Notes under the pieces: generated by a model
Seen by the model: only the letters and a program-made list of their open reading frames with translations
What the model was told of the DNA's origin: nothing
Databases searched by the model: none
Part shown: positions 25,209-33,917 of the stretch, piece after piece
Layout: each line of letters begins with the position of its first letter
How positions within the stretch are numbered: position 1 is the first letter of the stretch
Position numbers and translations under genes: made by a program
Assembly (NCBI RefSeq): GCF_014649915.1
Contig: NZ_BMTY01000015.1
Location: 96,793 to 160,792, forward strand
Length of the DNA stretch: 64,000 bases
Origin: Streptomyces toxytricini
GTDB lineage: Bacteria; Actinomycetota; Actinomycetes; Streptomycetales; Streptomycetaceae
Direction: 5' to 3'

Positions 25209-26297
25209 TCAGGAGCGGCGGCAGCAGTCCGGCTCCAGCCCGGCGGGCAGCGACAGCCCCCCGAACACGGCCGTCGTGGCCTCGTCCCCGCCCAGCGCGG
25301 CGGCCGCCAGCAGCAGCGAGCCCGCCGTCCACGTCGTCTGCTCCACCGGCCAGACCGCCTCGTCCTCGAAGACGTAGCCGGTCCAGTACATGCCGTTCTC
25401 GGCGCGCAGGTGCGTGATGGAGCGCAGGATCTCCAGGGCCCGGTCCGACTCGCCGACCGCCCACAGGGCGAGCGCCAGCTCGCAGGACTCGCCGCCGGTC
25501 ACCCACGGGTTGGGCAGCACGCAGCGCACCCCGAGGCCGGGGACGACGAACTCCTCCCACCGCTCCTCGATGCGCTCCTTGGCCGCCGCGCCGGTCACGG
25601 CTCCGCCGAGGACGGGGTAGTACCAGTCCATCGAGTAGCGGGACTTGTCCAGGAACCGCTCCGGGTGGCTGCGTATCGCGTGCCCGAGCGCGCCGGCCGC
25701 GAGCTCCCAGTCCGGCTGCGGGTCCTCGCGGTGCTCGGCGATCGCCAGCGCGCACCGCAGCGCCTGGTGGATCGAGGAGGAGCCGGTCAGCAGCGCGTCC
25801 GCGACGGGCGTGCCGTCGGCCTCGCGCTTCCAGCCGATCTCGCCGCCGGGCTGCTGGAGGTCCAGGACGAACTCGACGGCCGCGTACACGACGGGCCACA
25901 TGAGCTCCAGGAACCGGTCGTCGCCGGTGGCCAGGTAGTGGTGCCACACCCCGACCGCCACGTACGCGGTGAAGTTGGTCTCCCGGCCGGCGTCCTGCGG
26001 GCTCACCGTGTCGACGCCGCCCGGCCGGTCGGCGTACGCCGCGTACCAGGAGCCGTCGGTGTTCTGGTGCCGGGCCAGCCACCGGTAGGCGCGCTCGGCG
26101 GCGGCGTGCTCGCCGGCCGCGTCGAGCGCCATGGCGGCCTCGGTGTGGTCCCACGGGTCGAGGTGGTGGCCGCGGAACCAGGGGATCGCGCCGTCGGGGC
26201 GCTGCACGGCGAGGATCCCCGCGACGGTCGCCGCGGCCTCCTCTGCCGTCAGCACCCCGTCCAGGGCGAGGCGTTCGGTGCGCCCGGTGGAGCTCAC
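25209..26297 (-). CDS. Alpha/alpha-toroid (prenyltransferase/glycosidase-like) protein
   Basis: 362 residues with repeated helical units typical of six-hairpin toroids: ILAVQRPDGAIPWF, LARHQNTDGSWYAAY and ENGMYWTGYVFED. Streptomyces relatives are annotated as prenyltransferase-like, but no prenyl-binding motif is visible, so a glycosidase or lyase-type toroid fits as well. The GTG start overlaps the methyltransferase stop as GTGA, so it is third in the coupled trio GT4 - methyltransferase - toroid. The end has a Cys pair (DCCRRS). Confidence 0.7.
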   Translation of the reverse strand: MSSTGRTERLALDGVLTAEEAAATVAGILAVQRPDGAIPWFRGHHLDPWDHTEAAMALDAAGEHAAAERAYRWLARHQNTDGSWYAAYADRPGGVDTVSPQDAGRETNFTAYVAVGVWHHYLATGDDRFLELMWPVVYAAVEFVLDLQQPGGEIGWKREADGTPVADALLTGSSSIHQALRCALAIAEHREDPQPDWELAAGALGHAIRSHPERFLDKSRYSMDWYYPVLGGAVTGAAAKERIEERWEEFVVPGLGVRCVLPNPWVTGGESCELALALWAVGESDRALEILRSITHLRAENGMYWTGYVFEDEAVWPVEQTTWTAGSLLLAAAALGGDEATTAVFGGLSLPAGLEPDCCRRS

Positions 26298-27028
26298 TGG
26301 GCGGCGCCGACGGGGAGGTGCGGCTTCGTCGCGTACACGACGAAGCTCTTGCCGATGACGGGGTTGAGGGCCTGCTCGGCGAGGCGCGTCGCGAGCGGCT
26401 TCTTCATGATGTCCCAGACCAGCAGCTTGTGGTACGCGCGGACGGGCAGGGCCTTGTCGTTGTCGACGCCGAAGGCGCACTTGAGCCACCAGTACGGGGA
26501 GTGCAGGCCGTGCGCGTGGTGGGTGCCGTACGGCTTGAGGCCGGCGGCCCGCATCTTGCCGAGCAGCTCGTCGGCCTTGTAGATGCGGATGTGGCCGCCC
26601 TCGACCTCGTGGTAGGCGTCGCTGAGCGCCCAGCACACCTTCTCCGGGCCGTAGCGGGGGACGGTGACGGCGATGCGCCCGCCCGGCTTGAGGACGCGGA
26701 CCATCTCGGCGAGGACGCCCTTGTCGTCGGGGATGTGCTCCATCACCTCGGAGATGATGACGACGTCGAAGGAGTCGTCGGGGAAGGGCAGCGCGAGGGC
26801 GTCGCCCTCCATCGCGGTGGCGGTGGCGCCGGCCGGGGCCTCGCCGGCCTCCTTCATCGCGGCGAACCACTTGGCGACCTCGCGGATCTCCTCGCCGTTG
26901 CGGTCGACGGCGACGACCTGCGCGCCGCGCCGGTAGCACTCGAAGGCGTGCCGGCCTGCGCCGCAGCCCAGATCGAGCACGCGGTCGCCTGCGGCGAGCG
27001 GGAACCGGGAGAAATCGACGGTCAGCAC
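26294..27028 (-). CDS. Class I SAM-dependent methyltransferase
   Basis: 244 residues. VLDLGCGAGRHAFEC (about 18-32) is the SAM motif, VVAVDRN ends strand 2, EGDALALPFPDDSFDVVI is motif II and EVMEHIPDDKGVLAEM resembles UbiE/Coq5-type enzymes. The substrate is unknown; position after a glycosyltransferase suggests a glycolipid or glycosylated isoprenoid. The GTG at 27028 has AGGA 5 bases upstream. Confidence 0.82.
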   Translation of the reverse strand: MLTVDFSRFPLAAGDRVLDLGCGAGRHAFECYRRGAQVVAVDRNGEEIREVAKWFAAMKEAGEAPAGATATAMEGDALALPFPDDSFDVVIISEVMEHIPDDKGVLAEMVRVLKPGGRIAVTVPRYGPEKVCWALSDAYHEVEGGHIRIYKADELLGKMRAAGLKPYGTHHAHGLHSPYWWLKCAFGVDNDKALPVRAYHKLLVWDIMKKPLATRLAEQALNPVIGKSFVVYATKPHLPVGAAQ

Positions 27029-27066
27029 GGGGTCCTGCCTTCGCGGTCGCGGGGGTGGGGAAACAT

Positions 27067-28371
27067 TCAGCGGGTGCGGCGGGCCTGCGCGATCGCGGCC
27101 CGGTAGTGGGCCGCGGTGCCCTCGGCGGCCTTGGCCCACGTGAACCGGGCGAGGACCCGCGCGCGGCCGGCGGCGCCGAGCCGGGCCCGCAGCTGCGGGT
27201 CGCCGAGGAGCCGGCCGAGCGCGGCGGCCAGGGCCCCGGCGTCGCCGGGCGGCACCGCGAGGCAGGTCTCGCCGTCGGGTCCGGCGACCTCGGGGATCGC
27301 GCCGCCGGTGGTGGCGACCAGCGGGGTGCCGGTGGCCATGGCCTCGGCGGCGGGCAGCGAGAAGCCCTCGTACAGGGAGGGCACGCAGGCGGCCTGGGCG
27401 CTGCGGACGAGGTCGACGAGCTCGGCGTCCGTGACGCCCTTGACGAAGCGGACGGCGTCCTGGAGGCCGTACGTCTCGATGGCGCGGGCGACGGGCCCCT
27501 CCTCGGCGCGCCTGCCGACGACGACGAGGTGCGCGGCGGGCTGCTCGGTGCGCAGCTTGGCGAGGGCCTCGACGAGGAACACCAGGCCCTTGAGGGGCAC
27601 GTCGGCGCTGGAGGTGGTGACGATCCGGCCGGGCACCTCGGCGACCGCGGGGTCGGGCGACCACAGGTCGGTGTCGGCGCCGATGTGGACGACGTGGATG
27701 CGCTCGCCGCGCACGCCGAGGTGCTCGGCGATCTCCTGCTTGGAGGAGCCGGAGACGGTCAGCACGGACGGCAGGCGGCGGGCGACGCGGGCCTGCATGC
27801 GCGTGAAGGCGTACCAGCGGCGGACGGAGAGGCGCCGCTTGCGGTCGGGGGCGGCGTCGAGCTCCAGCTGCCGGTCGACGGTGATCGGGTGGTGGATCGT
27901 GGTGACCAGCGGGGCGCCGAGGTCGCCGAGGAGGCCGTAGCCGAGGGTCTGGTTGTCGTGGATGACGTCGAACTCGCCGGCGCGGGCCGCGAGGTGGCGG
28001 CGGGCGCGCAGGGAGAAGGTCAGCGGCTCGGGGAAGCCGCCGGTCCACATGGTGGCGACCTCCAGCGCGTCGATCCAGTCGCGGAACTCCTCGCGCCGCG
28101 GGGTGCGGAAGGGGTCGGGCTGGCGGTAGAGGTCGAGACTGGGCAGCTCGGTCAGGGAGGCGCCCTCGTCGAGGACCGGATAGGGCTGTGCGCCGATCAC
28201 CTCGACGGAGTGGCCGAGCCGGACGAGTTCCCGCGAAAGGTGCCGCACGTAGACGCCCTGGCCCCCGCAGAACGGGTTCCCCTTGTACGTCAGGAGTGCG
28301 ATGCGCAACGGCCGGTCACCGTCCGTCACAGACCCTGCGAAAGGGCTCGTCACCACGGCCTCAGCGGTCAC
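27067..28371 (-). CDS. Glycosyltransferase family 4 protein
   Basis: 434 residues with a GT-B fold. The acceptor domain starts RIALLTYKGNPFCGGQGVYV, with the glycine loop GGQG. The donor domain holds TTSSADVPLKGLVFLVEAL and the nucleotide-sugar motif SLYEGFSLPAAEAMATGTPL (E-x7-E). It transfers a sugar from a nucleotide donor, probably at the inner membrane face. First gene of the trio with the methyltransferase and toroid. The GTG at 28371 has AAGGGG upstream; a perfect KstR-type site is only 55 bases away, between it and kstR, so it may belong to the regulon. Confidence 0.85.
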   Translation of the reverse strand: MTAEAVVTSPFAGSVTDGDRPLRIALLTYKGNPFCGGQGVYVRHLSRELVRLGHSVEVIGAQPYPVLDEGASLTELPSLDLYRQPDPFRTPRREEFRDWIDALEVATMWTGGFPEPLTFSLRARRHLAARAGEFDVIHDNQTLGYGLLGDLGAPLVTTIHHPITVDRQLELDAAPDRKRRLSVRRWYAFTRMQARVARRLPSVLTVSGSSKQEIAEHLGVRGERIHVVHIGADTDLWSPDPAVAEVPGRIVTTSSADVPLKGLVFLVEALAKLRTEQPAAHLVVVGRRAEEGPVARAIETYGLQDAVRFVKGVTDAELVDLVRSAQAACVPSLYEGFSLPAAEAMATGTPLVATTGGAIPEVAGPDGETCLAVPPGDAGALAAALGRLLGDPQLRARLGAAGRARVLARFTWAKAAEGTAAHYRAAIAQARRTR

Positions 28372-28425
28372 TCTCGGCCCCTTTCTGGCTGCAACTTTCG
28401 CCGGAGCGTAACCGCTCGGATAATG

Positions 28426-28439
28426 TAGAACAAGTTTCA
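28426..28439. promoter_or_regulatory. KstR-type operator, exact match, at the kstR gene
   Basis: TAGAACAAGTTTCA fits TnnAACnnGTTnnA. It lies in the divergent gap, 55 bases from the GT4 start and 176 bases from the kstR start, consistent with autoregulation. Confidence 0.75.
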
Positions 28440-28614
28440 GAGTTGATCCGTCGCGGACCATTGAATCTACCGGCCGGAAACCCCACCGTAAGAGGCGGAG
28501 CAGGTGATTCGCGCCACCACGCGGCGCCTGCCATGCTGGGCCCGCACCAGCCCGGAAAACGGCCCCGCACCTGCGGGGCGTCTCCAGCCAGCGGCACACC
28601 ACGGAACGGGGCAC

Positions 28615-29241
28615 ATGACAGCGGAAGCGAAGGCCGTCACCACACCGGCGTCCCCTCCCCTGACCGAGCGCCAGGAGGCGCGCCGCCGCCGCATCCTGCA
28701 CGCCAGCGCCCAACTGGCGGGGCGGGGCGGCTTCGACGCCGTCCAGATGCGCGAGGTCGCGGAGGCCGCGGGCGTCGCCCTCGGCACCCTCTACCGCTAC
28801 TTCCCCTCCAAGGTGCACCTGCTCGTCGCCACGATGCAGGACCAGCTCCAGCACATGCACGCGACACTCCGCAAGCGCCCGCCGGCCGCGGAGGACCCGG
28901 CCGCCCGGGTCGCCGAGACGCTGATGCGCGCCTTCCGTGCCCTCCAGCGCGAGCCGCACCTCGCGGACGCGATGGTGCGCGCGCTGACGTTCGCGGACCG
29001 CAGCGTCAGCCCGGAGGTGGACACCGTCTCGCGGCTGACGACCGCGATCATCCTGGACGCGATGGGCCTGGACGCGCCGCCGACCGCGGAGCAGCTCTCG
29101 GCGGTCCGCGTCATCGAGCACACCTGGCACTCCGCGCTGATCACGTGGCTGTCGGGGCGGGCCTCGATCGCCCAAGTGAAGATCGACATCGAGACGGTCT
29201 GCCGGCTGATCGAGCTGACCGCCCCGCCCGAAAAGGCCTGA
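28615..29241 (+). CDS. kstR: KstR-like TetR family regulator of steroid catabolism
   Basis: 208 residues. The HTH region RRRRILHASAQLAGRGGFDA then VQMREVAEAAGV and LGTLYRYFPSKVHLLV closely matches what I remember of M. tuberculosis KstR (Rv3574), including the diagnostic VQMR and YFPSKVHLLV. The ligand domain also matches: ALQREPHLADAMVRAL, TFADRSVSPEVD and TWLSGRASI. KstR represses cholesterol genes and is released by 3-oxo-cholestenoyl-CoA. The family operator TnnAACnnGTTnnA occurs six times in this window, including its own upstream region. The ATG at 28615 is preferred; a GTG at 28504 would extend it without a good RBS. Confidence 0.85.
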   Translation: MTAEAKAVTTPASPPLTERQEARRRRILHASAQLAGRGGFDAVQMREVAEAAGVALGTLYRYFPSKVHLLVATMQDQLQHMHATLRKRPPAAEDPAARVAETLMRAFRALQREPHLADAMVRALTFADRSVSPEVDTVSRLTTAIILDAMGLDAPPTAEQLSAVRVIEHTWHSALITWLSGRASIAQVKIDIETVCRLIELTAPPEKA

Positions 29242-29342
29242 ACCCGCCGTCGCCGCGGGGCGGCGCAGGGCGGCGCAGGGCCGGGCGGGGGCCCACCCCG
29301 CCCGGCGCGCCCGGCCCACCCGTCCCGGGCACCCCGGGCGCC

Positions 29343-29576
29343 TCACTCCTCGGGCGGGAACACCGCCTCCCCGCTCCCCGCGAGCGTGATCGAGATGGCT
29401 TCGACGGGGCAGCCCTCGGCCGCCGCGAGCACCGGCTCGCTCGCGTCGGCCTCCTCCCGCCGCGGGTGCGACTGCCGCGCCGCGTCCAGGGCGAAGCCCT
29501 CGGGGGCCAGGCCCGCGCACATGCCGGAGCCGATGCACACCCTCCGGTCGACCTCCACCCGCCACCGGTCGCCCAC
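29343..29576 (-). CDS. Ferredoxin (3Fe-4S/4Fe-4S single cluster type)
   Basis: 77 residues. Cys residues in VCIGSGMCAGLAPEGF and AAEGCPVEAI fit the C-x5-C...C-P spacing of actinobacterial ferredoxins that serve P450s. Three Cys only, with no fourth in the first group, suggests a 3Fe-4S cluster. It is likely an electron donor for a P450 such as cyp125, 12 kb away; that link is inferred. The GTG at 29576 starts three bases after the aldehyde dehydrogenase stop, so the two are one operon under a KstR-like site. Confidence 0.85.
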   Translation of the reverse strand: MGDRWRVEVDRRVCIGSGMCAGLAPEGFALDAARQSHPRREEADASEPVLAAAEGCPVEAISITLAGSGEAVFPPEE

Positions 29577-29579
29577 GGC

Positions 29580-31043
29580 TCAGGCCCCCGCCCCGTACCC
29601 GGCCGGCAGGTGGACCATCTTGTGCTCCAGGTACTCGCCGAACCCCTCCGGCCCGAACTCCCGTCCCAGGCCGCTGTTCTTGTAGCCGCCGAACGGCCCG
29701 AGCACGTCCAGGCTGAAGGTGTTCACGTTGAAGGTGCCCGTCCGCACCCCGCGGGCGAAGTCGATGCCCCGCTCGACGTCCGCCGTCCACACGCTGCCGC
29801 TCAGCCCGAACTCGGAGTCGTCCGCGATCCGCAGCGCCTCCGCCTCGTCCCCGTACGGGATGAGGCAGACCACGGGGCCGAAGATCTCCTCGCGGGCGAT
29901 CCGCATCGCGTTGTCCACCTCCCCGAAGAGGGTCGGCTCGACGTACCAGCCGCGCTCCAGGCCGGCGGGCCGGCCGCCGCCGGCGAGGACCTTCGCGCCC
30001 TCTTCCTGCCCGATCCGGATGTACTCCAGCGACCTGCGCCGCTGCCGCTCGGCGACGAGCGGTCCGACCTGCGTCGCGGGGTCGAGGGGGTCGCCGACGA
30101 CGAGGGCCCCGGCGGCCGCGGCGAGCGCCTCGGCGATCTCGCCGTAGCGGCTGCGGGGCGCGAGGATGCGGGTCTGGGCCACGCACGCCTGCCCGTTGTT
30201 CATCCAGGCGGCGGGCACGATCCCGGCGACGGCCGAGTCCAGGTCGGCGTCGGGCAGGATCACGGCGGCGGACTTGCCGCCCAGCTCCAGGGTGACCCGG
30301 GTCAGGTTCCGCGCGGCGACCTCCATCACCCGTCGGCCGGCGGCAGCCGAGCCGGTGAAGGACACCTTGTCCACGCCCGGGTGCCCCACCAGGTACTCGC
30401 TCACCTCCCGGTCGGCGGGCAGCACCGACAGCACCCCTTCCGGAAGCCCGGCCTCCCGCGCGATGCCGGCGAGGAGGTACGAGTCCAGGGGCGACTCGGG
30501 GGACGGCTTCAGCACCACCGACGACCCCGTCAGCAGCGCGGGCGCCAGCTTCGCCGCGGCCACGAACTGGGGGACGTTCCACGGGATGACGGCCGCGACG
30601 ACGCCGACCGGCTCCCGCCGCACCAGGATCGGCCCGAGCGCCCCCTGTCGGCGCTCCTCGAACGGGAAGGCGCGCGCCACCTGGATCGCGGCGTCGTAGA
30701 CCATCATCGGGCCGAGCGCCTGGGCGAGGATGCTCCAGGAGTACGGGGAGCCGTTCTGGGAGCTGATCGAGCGGGCGATCTCCTCGTGGCGGACGGCGAA
30801 GGCGTCCTTGATCCGCGCCACGACCGCGATCCGCTCCTCCAGCGGCATCCGCGGCCAGGGGCCCTCGTCGAAGGCCCGGCGGGCGGCGGCCACGGCGCGG
30901 TCCACGTCGCCCCGGGAGGCGTGCGGGACGCTGCCGATGACCTGCTCGGTGTGGGGGGAGACGACCTCGATCGTCCCGGCGCCCAGCGGATCCGCCCATT
31001 CCCCGCCGATGAACAGCTGTCCGTGGTCCACGCGCTCGGTCAT
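29580..31043 (-). CDS. NAD(P)-dependent aldehyde dehydrogenase
   Basis: 487 residues. PWNVPQFVAAAKLAPALLTG and SVVLKPSPESP line the cofactor pocket; VSFTGSAAAGRRV, the catalytic Glu in TLELGGKSAAV and Cys in NNGQACVAQTRI complete the site. EEIFGPVVCLIPYGDE is the C-terminal signature. It would oxidise an aldehyde to the acid before CoA activation, as for the C26 aldehyde made by CYP125 plus an alcohol dehydrogenase. Start ATG at 31043 with GGAGGC upstream; a near-match KstR site lies 35-48 bases further upstream. Confidence 0.88.
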   Translation of the reverse strand: MTERVDHGQLFIGGEWADPLGAGTIEVVSPHTEQVIGSVPHASRGDVDRAVAAARRAFDEGPWPRMPLEERIAVVARIKDAFAVRHEEIARSISSQNGSPYSWSILAQALGPMMVYDAAIQVARAFPFEERRQGALGPILVRREPVGVVAAVIPWNVPQFVAAAKLAPALLTGSSVVLKPSPESPLDSYLLAGIAREAGLPEGVLSVLPADREVSEYLVGHPGVDKVSFTGSAAAGRRVMEVAARNLTRVTLELGGKSAAVILPDADLDSAVAGIVPAAWMNNGQACVAQTRILAPRSRYGEIAEALAAAAGALVVGDPLDPATQVGPLVAERQRRRSLEYIRIGQEEGAKVLAGGGRPAGLERGWYVEPTLFGEVDNAMRIAREEIFGPVVCLIPYGDEAEALRIADDSEFGLSGSVWTADVERGIDFARGVRTGTFNVNTFSLDVLGPFGGYKNSGLGREFGPEGFGEYLEHKMVHLPAGYGAGA

Positions 31044-31077
31044 GGCTGATGCCTCCTGCGGCTTGGCGTTCCGGAAC

Positions 31078-31091
31078 TGATACCAGTTCCA
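31078..31091. promoter_or_regulatory. KstR-type operator, one mismatch
   Basis: TGATACCAGTTCCA: T-nn-TAC-nn-GTT-nn-A, one base off in the AAC half-site. It is nested in a longer dyad GGAACTG-ATAC-CAGTTCC at 31073-31090, 35 bases upstream of the aldehyde dehydrogenase start. Confidence 0.55.
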
Positions 31092-31176
31092 GTTCGAGGA
31101 GTCCACGGCTCCGCACGGCCTGCGGAGATCCCGTACTGGCCATCCGGTCCGGCGCATGGTCGACTGGGGCTACCAC

Positions 31177-31190
31177 TGCAACACGTTCTC
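31177..31190. promoter_or_regulatory. KstR-type operator, one mismatch
   Basis: TGCAACACGTTCTC keeps AAC-nn-GTT and differs only in the last base (C for A). It sits 37 bases upstream of the MBL hydrolase start. Confidence 0.45.
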
Positions 31191-31226
31191 GCCATGCGGC
31201 TCCGCCGGACGCAGACAGGACCCCTC

Positions 31227-32300
31227 ATGCCACGGAACGCACCCCAGCAGCCACCCCGCACCCCGCCGCGGACCGCCGACCACGGCGGCGGCGTCCACTC
31301 CATCGCGGTGCCCATCCCGGACAACCCGCTCGGCCACACCCTCGTCCACGTCCTCGACACCGGCCGGGGCCCCGTCCTCGTCGACACCGGCTGGGACGAC
31401 CCCGCCTCCTGGGACGCCCTCACCGCCGGGCTCGCCGCCCTCGGCACCGCCGTCGCCGACGTCCACGGCGTCGTCGCCACCCACCACCACCCCGACCACC
31501 ACGGCCTGTCCGGCCGGGTCCGCGAGGCCTCGGGCGCCTGGATCGCCATGCACCCCGCCGACACCGAGGTCGTCGTCCGCACCCGCTCCGCCCCGCCCGG
31601 CACCTGGTACGCGTACGTCCACGACAAGCTCGCCGCCGCCGGCGCCCCCGAGGAGCACCTCGCCCCGCTGCGCGCCGCCCGCCGCGACCCCCGCGGCATC
31701 CCCGGCCTGCGGGCCGCCGTCCCCGACCGGGACATCGTCCCCGGCGAGCTGCTGCCCCTGGCCGGACGCCGCCTGCGCGCCGTCTGGACCCCGGGCCACA
31801 CCCCCGGGCACGTCTGCCTGCACCTGGAGGAGCGCCACCCGGCGGGCCTGCCCGGCGCCGGCCGCCTCTTCTCCGGCGACCACCTCCTGCCCGGCATCTC
31901 CCCCCACATCGGCCTCTACGAGGACCCCGACGGCGAGGCGGGCGCCCTCGACCCGCTGGGCGACTACCTCGACTCCCTCGAACGCGTCGCCCGCCTCGAC
32001 CCCGCCGAGGTCCTCCCCGCCCACCAGCACGCCTTCACCGGCGCCCCCGGCCGCGTCCGGGAACTGCTGTCCCACCACCGGGAGCGGCTGGCGGGGCTGC
32101 GGCTGCTGCTGGCGGCACGGCCGCTGACCCCCTGGGGGCTCGCCGAGCGCATGGAGTGGAACCGGCCCTGGGAGGACATCCCGTACGCCTCCCGCACCAT
32201 CGCCGTCTCCGAGGCCGAGGCGCACCTGCGGCACCTCGTCAAGCAGGGCCGCGCGGAACCCGTCCCCGGCAGCGACCCCGTGGAGTACCGAGCCGCCTGA
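31227..32300 (+). CDS. MBL-fold metallo-hydrolase
   Basis: 357 residues. The HxHxDH metal site appears as THHHPDHHGLSG (about 90), followed by WTPGHTPGHVCLH and LFSGDHLLPG. A C-terminal helical extension of about 90 residues (LLSHHRERLAGLRLLL onward) resembles a winged-helix tail found in some lactonase-like members. It may hydrolyse a thioester or lactone; the KstR-like site suggests a lipid-related substrate. I chose the ATG at 31227 with AGGA upstream; 31194 is an earlier ATG without a good RBS. Confidence 0.82.
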   Translation: MPRNAPQQPPRTPPRTADHGGGVHSIAVPIPDNPLGHTLVHVLDTGRGPVLVDTGWDDPASWDALTAGLAALGTAVADVHGVVATHHHPDHHGLSGRVREASGAWIAMHPADTEVVVRTRSAPPGTWYAYVHDKLAAAGAPEEHLAPLRAARRDPRGIPGLRAAVPDRDIVPGELLPLAGRRLRAVWTPGHTPGHVCLHLEERHPAGLPGAGRLFSGDHLLPGISPHIGLYEDPDGEAGALDPLGDYLDSLERVARLDPAEVLPAHQHAFTGAPGRVRELLSHHRERLAGLRLLLAARPLTPWGLAERMEWNRPWEDIPYASRTIAVSEAEAHLRHLVKQGRAEPVPGSDPVEYRAA

Positions 32301-32430
32301 CGGACCGGCAGGCTGCGGACGGCCCCCGGACACCCGCCGCGGCGGCGCCGGACCGGGCTCCGCCGCGGCCCGAGCCGGGGTGTGCGGGCGGCCGCCGGCT
32401 CCGTCCCCCCGCAGTACCGGCCGGTACAGT

Positions 32431-32545
32431 GAGGGCCGTCGTCCACCCTCCGTACGGGGGAAAGCCGGTGCGATTCCGGCGCTGACCCGCAACCGTGACC
32501 CGCCCGGGCAACCCTGCCGGGCGGCAGCCGGAACGCCCCGTACCG
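32431..32545 (+). ncRNA. Cobalamin (AdoCbl) riboswitch
   Basis: The conserved core reads AAAGCCGGTGCGATTCCGGC, then GCTGACCCGCAACCGTGA and a 3' B12-box-like GCAGCCGGAACGCCCC (32524-32539). These match the GGUGnnAnUCC, GCnGnnCCCGCnACnGUnA and AGyCnGnAnnCC elements. A -10-like TACAGT at 32425-32430 sets the start. A strong hairpin, CCGCCGG-atcc-CCCGGCGG near 32563-32582, follows and can act as the expression platform. It precedes the toroid/ECF operon, so B12 should switch the operon off. Confidence 0.88.
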
Positions 32546-32663
32546 AGGTGCGCGGCTCGTGCCGCCGGATCCCCCGGCGGCCGGCACCGTCGAGGAATAC
32601 GGAGCCGGAGCCGGTGCCCCCGCACCCTGCCTCCGGCCCCCCTGCAGGAGAGGCACCGCCCCC

Positions 32664-33917
32664 ATGAACGTCCGCCGCAGCGCAGCCGCGCTCGCCGCCT
32701 CCGCCGTGCTGTGCGCCGGCGCCGCCCCCGCAGCCCTCGCCGCGCCGGCCACGCCGTCGCCGTCGGCCCCGCCGGTCGTCCCGTCGGGGCTGTACGGCAA
32801 GAACGACCCCACCTACGACGGCGTGTGGCGGCAGTCCATCGCCCTGCTCGCCCAGCACACCGTCGGCGTGAAGCCCGCCAAGGAGGCGGTGGCCTGGCTG
32901 GCCGGCCAGCAGTGCGCGAACGGCGGCTTCGCCTCCTTCCGCGCCGACGCCACCGCGGCCTGCGGCGACGGGACGGCGTACGACACGAACGCCACCGCGG
33001 TGGCCGTGCAGGCGCTGAAGGCCCTCGGCGGGCAGGACGCCGCGGTGAAGAAGGGCACCGACTGGCTGAAGTCCGTGCAGAACGAGGACGGCGGCTGGGC
33101 GTACGTCCCCGGCTCGCCGAGCGAGGCCAGCTCCACCGCCGTCGTCATCAGCGCCCTCGCCGCCGCCGGCGACAAGCCGGCCGAGGTGAAGTCGAAGGCC
33201 GGCAAGTCCGCGTACGACGGCCTGCTCGCCTTCCGCCTGCCCTGTTCCGCCGAGCCGGCCGCGGACCGAGGCGCGTTCGCGTACCAGCCGGTCGACGGCA
33301 AGCTCCTCGCGAACGCCGACGCGACGGCCGCCGCCACGCTGGCCGCCCTCGGCAAGGGCATCGTGGTCGCCCCCGCCACGAAGGACACCCCGGCGGGCGC
33401 CGAGTGCACGGACGGCGCCGCCCCGGAGGCCGCCGCCGAGGCCGCCGCCGGGCACCTGGCCGCCGCGCTGAAGAAGGACGGCCACCTCACCGCCGTCGCC
33501 CCCGGCGCCGACCAGCCCGCCCCCGACACCGGCAACACCGCCGACGCCGTCCTCGCCCTGGTCGCGGCCGGGCACAAGCAGTCCGCGGCCGGCGCGGTGG
33601 AGTGGCTGAAGGGCAACTCGGCCGACTGGGCGAAGGGCAGCCCGGCCGCCCTCGGCACCCTCGTCCTGGTCGCGCACGCCACCGGCACCGACCCGAAGGC
33701 GTTCGGCGGAACGGACCTGGTCACCGCCCTGAACGCGATGGGCCCCGCCCCGCAGGCCGCCACCGGCTCCGCGACGGACGAGCCCGCGAAGAAGGACGAC
33801 GACGGCGAGGGCTCCGGCGGCGACCAGAACCTCTGGTGGATGATCGGCGCCGGAGCGGCCGCCGGCATGGGCATCGGCATCCTGCTGAGCGGCCGCCGGA
33901 AGAAGAACCAGCTCTGA
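32664..33917 (+). CDS. Secreted, membrane-anchored toroid-repeat protein (prenyltransferase/squalene oxidase repeat; possible cobalamin binder)
   Basis: 417 residues. Signal peptide to about ALA26. Repeats such as WLAGQQCANGGFASFRAD, WLKSVQNEDGGWAYVPG and AVEWLKGNSADWAKG form an alpha/alpha toroid. The C-terminus is NLWWMIGAGAAAGMGIGILL plus RRKK, a membrane anchor facing outside. Human intrinsic factor and transcobalamin also use this toroid to hold B12, and the gene sits behind a B12 riboswitch and before an ECF transporter, so capture of a corrinoid at the cell surface is the best inference. No enzymatic Asp motif is seen. TGATG overlap with the next gene. Confidence 0.8.
   Translation: MNVRRSAAALAASAVLCAGAAPAALAAPATPSPSAPPVVPSGLYGKNDPTYDGVWRQSIALLAQHTVGVKPAKEAVAWLAGQQCANGGFASFRADATAACGDGTAYDTNATAVAVQALKALGGQDAAVKKGTDWLKSVQNEDGGWAYVPGSPSEASSTAVVISALAAAGDKPAEVKSKAGKSAYDGLLAFRLPCSAEPAADRGAFAYQPVDGKLLANADATAAATLAALGKGIVVAPATKDTPAGAECTDGAAPEAAAEAAAGHLAAALKKDGHLTAVAPGADQPAPDTGNTADAVLALVAAGHKQSAAGAVEWLKGNSADWAKGSPAALGTLVLVAHATGTDPKAFGGTDLVTALNAMGPAPQAATGSATDEPAKKDDDGEGSGGDQNLWWMIGAGAAAGMGIGILLSGRRKKNQL

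Noticed and set aside
19387..28371. Terpene or glycosylated-isoprenoid biosynthetic gene cluster
   Set aside because: A prenyl synthase, methyltransferases, a glycosyltransferase and a toroid protein are present, but they lie in several transcription units with unrelated genes between, and no terpene cyclase with DDxxD/NSE motifs is seen.
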